Positions 47,798 to 56,383 of a DNA stretch of 64,000 nucleotides are shown here, piece after piece. A program made the position numbers and the translations under genes. Under the pieces are notes generated by a model, which saw only the letters and a program-made list of their open reading frames with translations, ran no database searches and was not told the DNA's origin. The first letter of the stretch is position 1. The number at the start of each line of letters is the position of its first letter. Source of the stretch: Paenibacillus sp. MMS18-CY102 (lineage in GTDB: Bacteria > Bacillota > Bacilli > Paenibacillales > Paenibacillaceae); the NCBI RefSeq assembly GCF_009789195.1, contig NZ_WSTC01000026.1:1-64000 (forward strand), written 5' to 3'.

Positions 47798-48601
47798 TTG
47801 CATTTGAATTATACGGTAATCGATCGGGGGGACGAGCTGTCCCGCTCGCTGGCAGCCAAATTCCATCAACTTGCGGGAGAACGTGGCATGACGCGGAACG
47901 ATGAGTGCCCTAACTTCGTCATCTCCATCGGGGGCGACGGCACCTTGCTGCAAGCTTTCCATAAGTTCATAGAGCGGATAGACGACATCTCATTCGTCGG
48001 CCTGCATACCGGCCATCTCGGCTTTTATGCGGATTGGAATGCAGATGAGCTTGAAGAACTGGTCACACTCATGGCGGAAACCGAACCGCGAATTGCAAGC
48101 TATCCGCTTGCTGAGATCGAACTGGAGACAGCAACCGGCAAGACATCCTATATAGCTTTGAATGAGTTCACGCTCAAAGGCGTTGATGGGACGCTCGTTG
48201 CCCAAATCAACATTAACGATGAGCTATTTGAAATGTTCCGTGGAGACGGCATCGTTATCTCAACGCCATCAGGAAGTACCGCTTATAACAAGAGTTTGGG
48301 AGGCGCCATTGTCCATCCATCGATGGAATCGATCCAGATGGCGGAGATCGCCTCGATCAATAATCGCGTCTATCGTACGCTCGGCTCTTCCGTGCTGCTG
48401 CCCAAGCATCATCATGTCGACATTATCTCCAGCAAACAGCAACGAATTACGCTTGCTATCGACCATATTAGCATTTTGCGCGATGATATTCGGGCGATTC
48501 GCTGTGCCGTCTCGGAACATAAAATCAGCTTCGCGCGTTACCGCCCCTTCACCTTCTGGAATCGGGTACGCGAAGCGTTCATCGGCTATGATAGCCAGTA
48601 A
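47798..48601 (+). CDS. nadK: NAD kinase
   Basis: A 267-residue enzyme phosphorylating NAD to NADP. The GGDG motif is VISIGGDGTLLQAFHKF, followed by GLHTGHLGFYADW, the NE motif ALNEFTLKGVDG and DGIVISTPSGSTAYNKSLGG. TTG start 6-8 nt after GGAGGGAG. It resembles the short Bacillus NadF/PpnKB type. Convergent with yutD. Confidence 0.94.
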   Translation: MHLNYTVIDRGDELSRSLAAKFHQLAGERGMTRNDECPNFVISIGGDGTLLQAFHKFIERIDDISFVGLHTGHLGFYADWNADELEELVTLMAETEPRIASYPLAEIELETATGKTSYIALNEFTLKGVDGTLVAQININDELFEMFRGDGIVISTPSGSTAYNKSLGGAIVHPSMESIQMAEIASINNRVYRTLGSSVLLPKHHHVDIISSKQQRITLAIDHISILRDDIRAIRCAVSEHKISFARYRPFTFWNRVREAFIGYDSQ

Positions 48602-48637
48602 TAATCTTTCGTCCATGGTTCACAGCCAGAACACAAC

Positions 48638-48668
48638 AAGCCGTCCGGCAATTGCCCGGACGGCTTTT
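48638..48668 (+). terminator. Rho-independent terminator after NAD kinase
   Basis: AAGCCGTCCGG pairs with CCGGACGGCTT around a short loop, followed by T4. Confidence 0.8.
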
Positions 48669-48694
48669 CCATATAAGCGGGCAGCGTCTGTCCA

Positions 48695-49783
48695 CTATTC
48701 GTTCTCTTTGTTGTTGCGGTTCGACTGAGTCGGCTGCGCTTGGTTCGGCTTTCGATCGCTAGGGCCGCCGCCAAGTACAGCTTCAGACGTTGCTGCAACG
48801 GTCTGCTCGCGCGGAGGCATTGGCAACCGCTTCTGCCCCTTGCGATGCTTAAACTTCGGGCGGCGGCTCTCGCCGCTGCCTTCGTCACCGCCCTCGCGAT
48901 GCTCGCCTGCAATGCGGCGTTCCGCTCCGCCTCCACGCGGCTGCTCGCCACCGCGACGCTCCGCACCGCCCGCTTGCTGCTCGCCCGCTCCACGGCGCTC
49001 GCTTGCTCCGCGCGATTGCTCGCCCGCTCCGCGGCGCTCACCGCTAACTCGCTGCTGCTCGCTGCGGCGCTCATGGCCGCCTTCGCGGTGCTGCTCGCCC
49101 GCACTTCGGCGCTCTGCGCCATTGCCGCGCGCTTGCTGCTCGCCATTGCCGCGCGCTTGCTCGCCTTGGCCGCGGCGCTCGCTGCCGCGCTTGTCGGCGC
49201 CTTCGCGTTGTTCAAGCCGGCTGCCTCCGCCGCTGCGCCCTTCTTTGCGTAGCGGACCGCCAGCTTTATCGCTGCGTCCGCCTCCGCTGCCATCCTTGCC
49301 GCCAGCATCCTGCGGGCTGCGTTCCGAACGGCCCGCCTGCTCCTTGTTGCGCGACGGATGAGGCTTGCGAATATGCTCGCGCAAAATAATCGGCTCTCCG
49401 TCAGCCGTCATCGCGATTGCGCCTTCCTCGTTGCTTTGGTCTGGGGAAATGATCGGCATCGTCAGCAGATCCTGTTCGGCAGACCCTTCTGGCGCGCCTT
49501 CGGCGTTCTCAGGCCGATGGATAACGAAGTAGGCGCATCCAAAATTACAATACTCATTAATATAATCAACCAATCCCGAGATAAAGCTTTCTTTATTGCC
49601 CTTAGGATGGTTGTCTTTGAAAAAGCCTTTTAGCCGGAGTTGGTTGTATCCCCAGTCCCCTATAATGTAATCGTACCGTTCGAGCACATCGCTGTAGCGG
49701 TCTCGGAACGCAGCCGGATTCCAGCCGTTCTTATGATCTACGATTAGTTCATAACGTTTGCCGCCGATAAGAATGGTCCCCAC
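48695..49783 (-). CDS. yutD: YutD family protein with long Arg/Gly/Glu-rich tail
   Basis: A 362-residue protein. The first ~100 residues are a clear YutD (DUF1027) domain: YELIVDHKNGWNPAAFRDRY, YDYIIGDWGYNQLRLKGFFK and DYINEYCNFGCAYFVIHRP. After a linker, about residues 145-330 are a degenerate repeat of ERRGAGEQ/GGAERR type, very rich in Arg, Gly, Glu and Gln, ending in a basic tail. Such RGG-like tails may bind RNA; that is inference. The usual protein is about 100 residues. Start is unclear: GTG at 49783 overlaps the AGAAGGAG site, while an ATT three codons later would be ideally spaced. Confidence 0.85.
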   Translation of the reverse strand: MGTILIGGKRYELIVDHKNGWNPAAFRDRYSDVLERYDYIIGDWGYNQLRLKGFFKDNHPKGNKESFISGLVDYINEYCNFGCAYFVIHRPENAEGAPEGSAEQDLLTMPIISPDQSNEEGAIAMTADGEPIILREHIRKPHPSRNKEQAGRSERSPQDAGGKDGSGGGRSDKAGGPLRKEGRSGGGSRLEQREGADKRGSERRGQGEQARGNGEQQARGNGAERRSAGEQHREGGHERRSEQQRVSGERRGAGEQSRGASERRGAGEQQAGGAERRGGEQPRGGGAERRIAGEHREGGDEGSGESRRPKFKHRKGQKRLPMPPREQTVAATSEAVLGGGPSDRKPNQAQPTQSNRNNKENE

Positions 49784-49807
49784 TCCTTCTAGAAGGTCAC
49801 CCTCGCC

Positions 49808-50689
49808 TTACGTCGCTGCCTGTGCAGACTGCACCTGCTCATGCGCATGGTAGGAGCTGCGTACGAGCGGGCCTGATTCGACGTGGCTGAAGCCGCGCTT
49901 CATGCCTTCTTCTTTTAGCTGCTTAAACTCGTCCGGGTGCACATAACGTTCAATCGCGATATGGCCCGCTGAAGGTTGAAGGTATTGCCCAAGCGTCAAA
50001 ATGTTACAGTCGACTGCACGCAAATCGTCCATCGCCTGTACCACCTCTTCCAGCGTCTCGCCTAGGCCGAGCATGATGCTCGATTTGGTCGGGATGCTTG
50101 GCTGCATTTCCTTCGCCCGCCGCAGCAGTTCAAGCGAACGGTCGTACTTCGCTCTCGCCCGCACGCGGTTCGATAATCGTTTTACTGTTTCGATATTATG
50201 GTTTAGAATGTCCGGTTTTGCATCCATTACAATCTTCAACGAATCAGCATTGCCTAGAAAATCCGGAATCAATACCTCAATGCTGCATAGCGGCAACCGG
50301 TTACGAATCGCCTTGATCGTCTCCGCGAAAATCATCGCCCCGCCATCGGCAAGGTCATCACGTGCAACAGAAGTTACAACGCAATGGCGAAGCCCCATCT
50401 GTTCCGCAGCATCCGCTACGCGCTCTGGCTCAGCCAAATCAAGTTCCGTTGGAAGGCCTGTCTTAACCGCACAGAACCGGCACGCACGCGTGCAAATATC
50501 TCCAAGAATCATGAATGTTGCCGTTCGATTCGCCCAACATTCATATATGTTAGGACAGCGCGCTTCTTCGCATACGGTATGCAGCGTCTTCGAGCGCATC
50601 ATATCCTTAATTTCAGCATAATTTCCATCTGTTGCTAATTTTATTTTGAGCCATTCCGGTTTTTTTTCCGGTGATTTGCTTTTTGCCAT
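49808..50689 (-). CDS. lipA: Lipoyl synthase
   Basis: A 293-residue radical-SAM enzyme inserting two sulfurs into octanoyl groups. The auxiliary cluster motif is [20 protein letters not shown] and the radical-SAM motif is [28 protein letters not shown] and [20 protein letters not shown] follow. It lies upstream of yutD and divergent from the M23 peptidase, matching the B. subtilis yutB-yutD/yunA neighbourhood. Confidence 0.96.
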   Translation of the reverse strand: MAKSKSPEKKPEWLKIKLATDGNYAEIKDMMRSKTLHTVCEEARCPNIYECWANRTATFMILGDICTRACRFCAVKTGLPTELDLAEPERVADAAEQMGLRHCVVTSVARDDLADGGAMIFAETIKAIRNRLPLCSIEVLIPDFLGNADSLKIVMDAKPDILNHNIETVKRLSNRVRARAKYDRSLELLRRAKEMQPSIPTKSSIMLGLGETLEEVVQAMDDLRAVDCNILTLGQYLQPSAGHIAIERYVHPDEFKQLKEEGMKRGFSHVESGPLVRSSYHAHEQVQSAQAAT

Positions 50690-50841
50690 GAAGATTCCCT
50701 GCTTTCTACGGTCTTCTCCGTTACATTATAGCACGTTTCGCATAAAAACCAATGATTTGCAAACGATATCCACAAGGATTGCCGGGCTTGAACCGGCAAC
50801 ATTTTGAGGTTAAATACGAGTTGGAGGTGGCAGCTCATTCT

Positions 50842-51966
50842 ATGCGATACGCCATTCGCAACGTCCTGCGTACGGCTGCCCTTGTGACCGCAGTCGCTGC
50901 AGCGACCCCAAGCGTCCAAGCAGCGGCCGCTTCTTCAATTGATGCACGGTGGAGCGGCAGCTACAAGCATTACGTTTCCAGTCCTGCGAATAACGAAAAA
51001 CCGCAATCGGCGCAGGCATTAACAGACGCAGATATTTTCAAAGCGCGCAAAGAATTGTATGACCGCATTAGCATGGCAACGTCGATTCCTTGGTTCAGGA
51101 TTGCAGCGATCGACCAATACGAGCGAACGATATCACGTGTAAGGCCTAAGGCCCGGCCCCAGCTGGGGCAGTTCGTTGGCGTTTACTTGTCTGAGGAAGA
51201 ATGGACGGGGCCATTAAACCCGAACAAGCAAGAATCCTCCCCCGATGCGATACGGTGGTTCGGAGGCAAAGGAAAGGATGGGGATGGCGACGGCGTTGCC
51301 GACAGAACGAATGATACCGATTTGCTATACGCTGCAGCATCCCACTTGTTAAAGTACGGTCCGTCCGAGGACGACTTCTCCATTGGATTATGGGACTACT
51401 ACCATAGCTCCAGGGCGGTGCAACGGATCACACAATTCTCGAAGATCTATGAAAATTTCGGAAAGCTCGACCTGTTCCAGCACTCCTTCCCTGTTCCCGT
51501 TAGCAGCAATTTCTCCTATCGCAGCACTTGGGGAACGGGACGAAGCTGGGGCGGTTATCGGATTCATGAGGGAACCGACATTTTCGCCAATCACGGCGTT
51601 CCCGCTCGAAGCACATGCTACGGCATCGTTGAGATAAAGGGCTGGAACCCTTACGGCGGCTGGCGGCTAGGCATTCGTGACCTGAACAATTATTATCATT
51701 ATTACGCGCACCTGTCCGGTTATGACAAATCGCTCAAGCGCGGGGATATCGTGTCGCCAGGGCAAGTGATCGGCTGGGTAGGCAGTTCCGGCTATGGCAA
51801 GCCCGGCACTTCTGGCAAATTCCCGCCGCATTTGCACTACGGCGTTTATCGCGACCGTGGCTTGATTGAGTGGGCATTCGACCCGTACCCATTGCTTCGC
51901 AAATGGGAGACCGATGAGCGCCATCGCCTGCGGGCGGCAAGAAAAGCGAACCGATCGAAACAGTAG
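50842..51966 (+). CDS. M23 family metallopeptidase (LytH/YunA-like)
   Basis: A 374-residue secreted cell-wall peptidase. A signal peptide (RNVLRTAALVTAVAAATPSV, cleavage near QAAA) precedes an N-terminal domain of about 180 residues (FKARKELYDRISMATSIPWF) and the M23 domain with GYRIHEGTDIFANHGVPARS and the HLHYGVY motif. In Bacillus, LytH (YunA) removes L-Ala side chains in spore cortex. The start is chosen at the Met before the signal peptide; GGAGG is 14 nt upstream, a little far, and a GTG five codons earlier is possible. Confidence 0.88.
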   Translation: MRYAIRNVLRTAALVTAVAAATPSVQAAAASSIDARWSGSYKHYVSSPANNEKPQSAQALTDADIFKARKELYDRISMATSIPWFRIAAIDQYERTISRVRPKARPQLGQFVGVYLSEEEWTGPLNPNKQESSPDAIRWFGGKGKDGDGDGVADRTNDTDLLYAAASHLLKYGPSEDDFSIGLWDYYHSSRAVQRITQFSKIYENFGKLDLFQHSFPVPVSSNFSYRSTWGTGRSWGGYRIHEGTDIFANHGVPARSTCYGIVEIKGWNPYGGWRLGIRDLNNYYHYYAHLSGYDKSLKRGDIVSPGQVIGWVGSSGYGKPGTSGKFPPHLHYGVYRDRGLIEWAFDPYPLLRKWETDERHRLRAARKANRSKQ

Positions 51967-52035
51967 CAGCAATGCCAGCGGCAGCGTGGGACTTCTTGTA
52001 GCGAGAGTCTCAATCTGCCGCTTGTTTTGCTGCCA

Positions 52036-52842
52036 TTAGAAAAACTCGTACAGCCCATTAAAGTACTGGTATTCTTCCTCTGTAACCCGATAGCGGGAAT
52101 ACCCCTCATAAAAAGCATCCAGACAGGCAGGATCTTCACGAAAAGCTCCAATCGCAAGTGATTCATCATAACGTGGATCGCCGTCAATCATGCCAGCCAC
52201 ATCAATAAACATCCGTACTTCGCTATCTATCACGAGAACATTGCCTGTTGTACAATCGCCATGAATCATCGTCTGCTGGACAGTCTTCGGCCTGTTCTCC
52301 TCTAAATGTTTCAACAATTGTATTTCTCCACTTGTCAGACCATGATCGACATACCGCTTTGCTATTGCTAGCTGTCTGGCTAACCAATCCGTTTCGCCTT
52401 GCGGCAGCTCCTTTCGATGTTTCTCGTGAAGACAATTCAACATGTTCCCGAAGCTTCGAACTAGCTCATGTTTGACTAAAGTTGAAGAAGAGTTGCGAAG
52501 CGCAGCAGTCAAAGTAATGCCTGGTTCATCCGACATCATTAAATGGCTGCTGTCCTTTTCTTCAATAAAACCTACGTATTTAGGAAGCGGAATATCCCGC
52601 TGTTGATTCATGTTCTCCAACACTTTAGCTTCCGCTTTTAGCCATTCTCTGTATTTCTGCTTAAAAGCGCTTTTGAGAATATACGTTCCATTCGCTGCAA
52701 CAATTCGTCTTACTTCGGATGTACAGCCCTGTTCCTCTAATGGAACAGCCGAATCGATCGCCCCGACGTATTGCTCTACTTTCTCTTGTAAATGAATGTC
52801 CAATTTGACCAAGCCTACCTTTGACTTTGTTATTTCGATCAC
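52036..52842 (-). CDS. APH-family phosphotransferase
   Basis: A 268-residue kinase-like protein of the aminoglycoside phosphotransferase fold. The nucleotide lobe has ANGTYILKSAFKQKYREWLK. The catalytic loop is QTMIHGDCTTGNVLVIDSEV and the metal-binding region MFIDVAGMIDGDPRYDESLA. Substrate unknown; relatives phosphorylate antibiotics, choline or homoserine-like small molecules. GTG at 52842 is chosen with GGAG 10 nt before it. The frame extends further upstream but runs into the yunB terminator. Confidence 0.8.
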   Translation of the reverse strand: MIEITKSKVGLVKLDIHLQEKVEQYVGAIDSAVPLEEQGCTSEVRRIVAANGTYILKSAFKQKYREWLKAEAKVLENMNQQRDIPLPKYVGFIEEKDSSHLMMSDEPGITLTAALRNSSSTLVKHELVRSFGNMLNCLHEKHRKELPQGETDWLARQLAIAKRYVDHGLTSGEIQLLKHLEENRPKTVQQTMIHGDCTTGNVLVIDSEVRMFIDVAGMIDGDPRYDESLAIGAFREDPACLDAFYEGYSRYRVTEEEYQYFNGLYEFF

Positions 52843-52907
52843 TGAATCTGTTCTCCGCTTCAGTCTTGTATCCTGCCTTCGATCCACATTACTTGCACAA
52901 TAACAGC

Positions 52908-52943
52908 AAAAGCACCTGTACAGCATGGCTGGACAAGTGCTTT
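52908..52943 (-). terminator. Rho-independent terminator after yunB
   Basis: AAAAGCAC pairs with GTGCTTT, with an imperfect inner stem. On the minus strand it is followed by TTTTG. It lies between yunB and the APH-like gene. Confidence 0.65.
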
Positions 52944-52964
52944 ATTCGAATTAATAGGCATCAT

Positions 52965-54011
52965 TCATTCTGGAGCTACATCATCGGCTTGCTCCTCATT
53001 GCCGTCACCTGATCTGATGGATGATTCGCTAGATGATTCAGCCATCCCCTTTTGATTCGTATCTTGGCTTTCCTCTTGATTCACTGCCCCCGCTCCCATC
53101 TCGGCTCCATTGCCTAGCCCTACGCCTGGGAGGGCAATATTAGGCGCATCTGCGGCGGAATCGCCTACAGGGCGTCCCTTGTTGTCGTAATAATACATCG
53201 GCACATCGCCGACGACGAGCAGATATGAGATTGGTATGTCCGTCGTAACGACTTCAGGTTTCGTGTCAAACGGAATAATGATCGCAACTTCAGCCTCAAT
53301 TCGGATAAATACCTCGACCAGAATCATATTAATGCCCGCATCCTGTTGCCTAGTATTCAGGTCGACCTTTACGCTGCCGACAGGCTCAAATTTCACCGGA
53401 ATGCGTGGCCCATACGAGGAAATAAATGTGCTGCCAAGCGCCTGCCCAAGCGGAACATGCTCCGGGATATCGCCGATTTCATCCAATGTCTTCTGCACGG
53501 TATTGATCGTCTCGCTCGTAATGCGCATATGCTCCGCGTAATTAAGCATGAAGCCTGAGATTTTGCCATCCTTATTCATCTTCCAATCGACAAGTTTATC
53601 AAAGTCCGATTTGCTCGCCACCTGCTCGGAGATTGACTTATTAATCGCCTGCGTCGCCACTTGCTTCACGCGCAGCATCGCCACATTCATCAATGGAGGC
53701 CCCAAATGCCGATCCACGTACGACGCGGTTAAGGCCCCTGATAAAATGAATAATACAAGCAGAATAAGCGCAATCGTCCTTTTGCGTATCCGAAAGCCCG
53801 ATGGCCGCCCGCTGCCGAGCGACGGCACGCGCTTCGCACCTCCGCTGCTCCAGCGCCTTGGCCTAGCTGCCGGACGGCTCGTGCCTCCGAACAAGGAGCT
53901 TTTGCCCCGATACGGCCTGACGGGCTTCGATGGACGCAGCTTTCCGCTTGGCTGAAACCGCACGGTTCGAATTCGTCCGCTCCACAGCCAACGGCGTCCC
54001 CATCTCGCCAT
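52965..54011 (-). CDS. yunB: Sporulation protein YunB with Arg-rich N-terminal extension
   Basis: A 348-residue membrane protein. One transmembrane helix at about residues 79-102 (RTIALILLVLFILSGALTAS) is followed by the YunB domain: QAINKSISEQVASKSDFDKL, YGPRIPVKFEPVGSVKVDLN and VDVFIR-like EVFIRIEAEVAIIIPFDTKP. The 75 residues before the helix are Arg/Ser/Pro/Gly-rich and cytoplasmic, and a ~60-residue acidic tail ends the protein. YunB is made in the mother cell and needed for sporulation in Bacillus. Neighbour of lytH as in Bacillus. Confidence 0.88.
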   Translation of the reverse strand: MARWGRRWLWSGRIRTVRFQPSGKLRPSKPVRPYRGKSSLFGGTSRPAARPRRWSSGGAKRVPSLGSGRPSGFRIRKRTIALILLVLFILSGALTASYVDRHLGPPLMNVAMLRVKQVATQAINKSISEQVASKSDFDKLVDWKMNKDGKISGFMLNYAEHMRITSETINTVQKTLDEIGDIPEHVPLGQALGSTFISSYGPRIPVKFEPVGSVKVDLNTRQQDAGINMILVEVFIRIEAEVAIIIPFDTKPEVVTTDIPISYLLVVGDVPMYYYDNKGRPVGDSAADAPNIALPGVGLGNGAEMGAGAVNQEESQDTNQKGMAESSSESSIRSGDGNEEQADDVAPE

Positions 54012-54153
54012 TGCCCTCCCCCTCTCTGCCGAACACCCCTACACTCGTCACATTCCGTATCAGCATATGCCCAAGCCAAGCAAATCAGAAGGCGTTTTGT
54101 CCGATCTGGATTTACGATGCAAACGGATGAAAAAAGGAATTGGTCGAGCTCTG

Positions 54154-54191
54154 TCGAAATATTCTGTATGCAATAGGTCTGAATATTTCGA
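54154..54191. repeat. Perfect 11-bp inverted repeat upstream of the guanylate-kinase-like gene
   Basis: TCGAAATATTC and GAATATTTCGA separated by 16 nt, ending 33 bp before the downstream ATG. No T run follows, so it is not a standard terminator. It could be an operator or a leader hairpin. Confidence 0.7.
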
Positions 54192-54224
54192 ATTCATAGA
54201 GCCTTTGCGAAGGGAGAGATCACT

Positions 54225-54782
54225 ATGGCGGGTCCGTTTCTATTCATCTTCACGGGTACAGGAGGCTCCGGGCGCAAAACGATTGGCCATCGGATTGGCC
54301 AAGAGCTCGGACTGTATTCGATTCAATCTTGCACGACACGGCCGCCGCGTTCGCCAGAACGCGGAACGCCCGACCGTGACTACCGGTTCCTCTCGCGCGA
54401 AGCGTTTGAAGCCAAGCAGCACAATGGCGAGTTCATCGAAACCGCCCTTATCGGCCATCATCAATACGGCATTCTGCGCAACCACGTAGAGCGCCCACTA
54501 CAAGAAAAGCGAAACGCCTATGTGATCGTTAACACAGAAGGCGCAGAAAAACTAAAACAGCATTACGGCAGCTCCGCGATTCGAATTTTTATTTATGTCG
54601 ATAAGATCACGGTAAGGGAACGGCTGGAGGCAAAAGGCATGCCCTTTGAGGTTGTCGACCGTTATCTTGTTACGTATAGCGAAGAGGTCGTTTATCGGAA
54701 GCAGTGCGAGCATGTGATCGAGAACACGGATCTCCTTCGCACGCTGGCGCGCATTCGTGAGGCGATTCAATCTCATTTATGA
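54225..54782 (+). CDS. Guanylate kinase-like protein
   Basis: A 185-residue P-loop protein. Walker A is FTGTGGSGRKTIGHRIGQEL. GMP-binding-type motifs follow: SCTTRPPRSPERGTPDRDYR and FIETALIGHHQYGIL. The C-terminal lid resembles guanylate kinase (FIYVDKITVRERLEAKGMPF). Housekeeping Gmk usually has a more canonical lid (R....E....R), so this may be a paralogue. AGGGAGA precedes the ATG. It stands alone with its own terminator. Confidence 0.85.
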   Translation: MAGPFLFIFTGTGGSGRKTIGHRIGQELGLYSIQSCTTRPPRSPERGTPDRDYRFLSREAFEAKQHNGEFIETALIGHHQYGILRNHVERPLQEKRNAYVIVNTEGAEKLKQHYGSSAIRIFIYVDKITVRERLEAKGMPFEVVDRYLVTYSEEVVYRKQCEHVIENTDLLRTLARIREAIQSHL

Positions 54783-54797
54783 ACAAGGCGTTAACGT

Positions 54798-54846
54798 AAA
54801 AAAGGGCGAAGGTACAGGCCATTTCTGGTCCGCCTTCGCCCTTTTT
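54798..54846. terminator. Bidirectional terminator
   Basis: AAAAAGGGCGAAGG pairs with CCTTCGCCCTTTTT. T runs lie on both strands, between convergent genes. Confidence 0.9.
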
Positions 54847-54892
54847 GTGGCTGCGTTGCGTTAGTCGTTATAAGCTGCATCATTTCAAACCC

Positions 54893-55063
54893 TTAAATCT
54901 CCGCGTTTTTCAACGCATGCTCCCAGCTCGGAAAATAAAACAACGCGTTCCGCATTAGCTCGGGATTGTTCTGTTTAACCTGCTTCTTGCTGACTGCGCC
55001 TCCATTAGATTGGAGTTTTCGAATGAGCTGCAATACCTCATCCGCTCCCAATGTAGCATCCAT
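54893..55063 (-). CDS. Small hypothetical protein (56 aa)
   Basis: MDATLGADEVLQLIRKLQSN then GGAVSKKQVKQNNPELMRNA and LFYFPSWEHALKNAEI. Soluble and basic, predicted mostly helical. The NPELMRNALFYFPSWEHAL motif recalls a short helix-turn motif (…L..AL.YF.SWE.AL...) common in Firmicute small proteins and DNA-binding repeats. ATG is chosen from AAAGGAG 10 nt upstream; 13 more in-frame codons upstream are unsupported. Confidence 0.72.
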   Translation of the reverse strand: MDATLGADEVLQLIRKLQSNGGAVSKKQVKQNNPELMRNALFYFPSWEHALKNAEI

Positions 55064-55130
55064 TCTTGTTTTACTCCTTTCTAATTTTAGCATCCCTCCC
55101 ATTTTTCACTTCATGAATTGGTTCTATACG

Positions 55131-55838
55131 TTAGTCGGCAAATAACTCGTCCAGCACTTTATTGCGATTTTCAAGAAATCGCTTAGTTACGATATAATGC
55201 AACGTTTCTTCGTAGCGGATTTCTTGCACATGCTGTTCATCGAAATTTAAGATCTGGGCATTAGGAAAGCCGAGTATAATCGGCGAATGGGTTGCGATAA
55301 TAAACTGGGCGACATGCTCTAGATCCTTAATAATCCGCAAAAGCGCAAGCTGCCTTGCCGGAGAAAGCGCTGCCTCGGGCTCATCCAGCAGGTAAATCGC
55401 TTTTTTGCCAAACCGATGCTGGAATAAGGAGAGGAACGCTTCGCCATGCGATTGCTCATGCAAGGATCGCCCCCCATAATACGGCAAGCTCTCCGGCACT
55501 GTATCCAAATAAGAGGCGAAGTCGTAGAACGTTTCCGCGCGCAAGAAGAAGCCGTTCGTTACCTTAGGCAGCCATGAGAGGCGCAGATGCTCCCCCAGGC
55601 TTGACCGTGAAGCGTTCACTTCATAGTGGTTATTTCGCCCGCCGCCTGCGGTATTAAACCCGCATTGGTAAGCAATCCCCTCCAGAAGCGTCGACTTCCC
55701 CGATCCATTTTCCCCTACCAAATAAGTGACGTTCTTCGTAAATGCAAGAGATGTGAGGCTCTGAATGACAGGAATGTCAAAAGGGTAGCTATTAGCCACA
55801 TCCGGCCGGTTTATGATTTCAAGGCTGCGCAAGAACAT
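55131..55838 (-). CDS. AAA family ATPase (ABC/SMC-type P-loop)
   Basis: A 235-residue ATPase. Walker A is TYLVGENGSGKSTLLEGIAY. The signature-like helix is LHEQSHGEAFLSLFQHRFGK, Walker B AIYLLDEPEAALSPARQLAL and the switch His IIATHSPIILGFPNAQILN. This single-domain form without membrane partner resembles predicted ATPases of the ABC-type/RecF-like group. Function unknown. ATG at 55838 follows GAGGGGAG; the frame extends 43 codons upstream into the VOC gene without support. Confidence 0.88.
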   Translation of the reverse strand: MFLRSLEIINRPDVANSYPFDIPVIQSLTSLAFTKNVTYLVGENGSGKSTLLEGIAYQCGFNTAGGGRNNHYEVNASRSSLGEHLRLSWLPKVTNGFFLRAETFYDFASYLDTVPESLPYYGGRSLHEQSHGEAFLSLFQHRFGKKAIYLLDEPEAALSPARQLALLRIIKDLEHVAQFIIATHSPIILGFPNAQILNFDEQHVQEIRYEETLHYIVTKRFLENRNKVLDELFAD

Positions 55839-55878
55839 GTTTTCAACTCCCCTCGTGTGCATATGCGCATCGCATTCG

Positions 55879-56229
55879 TTATGTATGGGCAACAATGTTA
55901 ATGAGCTTGCCGAACGGGTCACGAACATAAAATCGCCGAACGCCCCAAGGCTCATCAGCAGGCCCATATTCGATCGGAAATCCCGCTCTCTTCATGCCTT
56001 CTAATGCAGCATCGACATCATCAACTTCAATCGATAGATCAGGTAAAGGCGTTTCCGAGCCTCCTTGGGAGGCGAAGCTAATTTGAATGCCCATCTCCTC
56101 GCTCAAGCCATACGTTCTAATCCAACCGTGATCCATCATTAAATCAAGGCCGAGCACATCCTGGTAGAAGCATTTAGCTGCCTTGATATCCTTCGTATTT
56201 ATGTTGGCGACGATTCGTTTGACCTTCAT
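55879..56229 (-). CDS. VOC family (glyoxalase/bleomycin resistance) protein
   Basis: A 116-residue vicinal-oxygen-chelate protein. Two beta-alpha-beta-beta-beta units are visible: IVANINTKDIKAAKCFYQDV, LGLDLMMDHG and LSIEVDDVDAALEGMKRAGF, ending RFYVRDPFGKLINIV. Substrate unknown. It lies 40 bp upstream of the ATPase gene in the same direction, possibly one transcript. Confidence 0.88.
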   Translation of the reverse strand: MKVKRIVANINTKDIKAAKCFYQDVLGLDLMMDHGWIRTYGLSEEMGIQISFASQGGSETPLPDLSIEVDDVDAALEGMKRAGFPIEYGPADEPWGVRRFYVRDPFGKLINIVAHT

Positions 56230-56271
56230 TTCAAAACCTCCAAGCCGTCATCTAATCCCCCGTTTATTTTA

Positions 56272-56342
56272 TTAAAACAAAAAGAAACTACTCTTTTTGT
56301 AAAATGGCTTTACTTCCTTCCATTTTAACAGAGAGTAGTTTC
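56272..56342 (-). terminator. Rho-independent terminator after the mannanase gene
   Basis: GAAACTACTCT pairs with AGAGTAGTTTC, with an inner AAAATGG/CCATTTT stem. The minus strand continues TTTTTGTTTTAAT. Confidence 0.85.
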
Positions 56343-56383
56343 AAAGTATCATAATCTTTATCAGAAATTAACTTTCGTAATGC

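Noticed and set aside
48586-49308. 240-codon Ala-rich frame overlapping yutD on the same strand
   Set aside because: It is a shadow frame caused by the repetitive Arg/Gly-coding DNA. The YutD frame carries a recognisable domain and continues through the same region.
52843-52926. Longer N-terminus of the APH-like protein
   Set aside because: The extra Cys/Arg-rich codons overlap the yunB terminator hairpin and have no ribosome-binding site.
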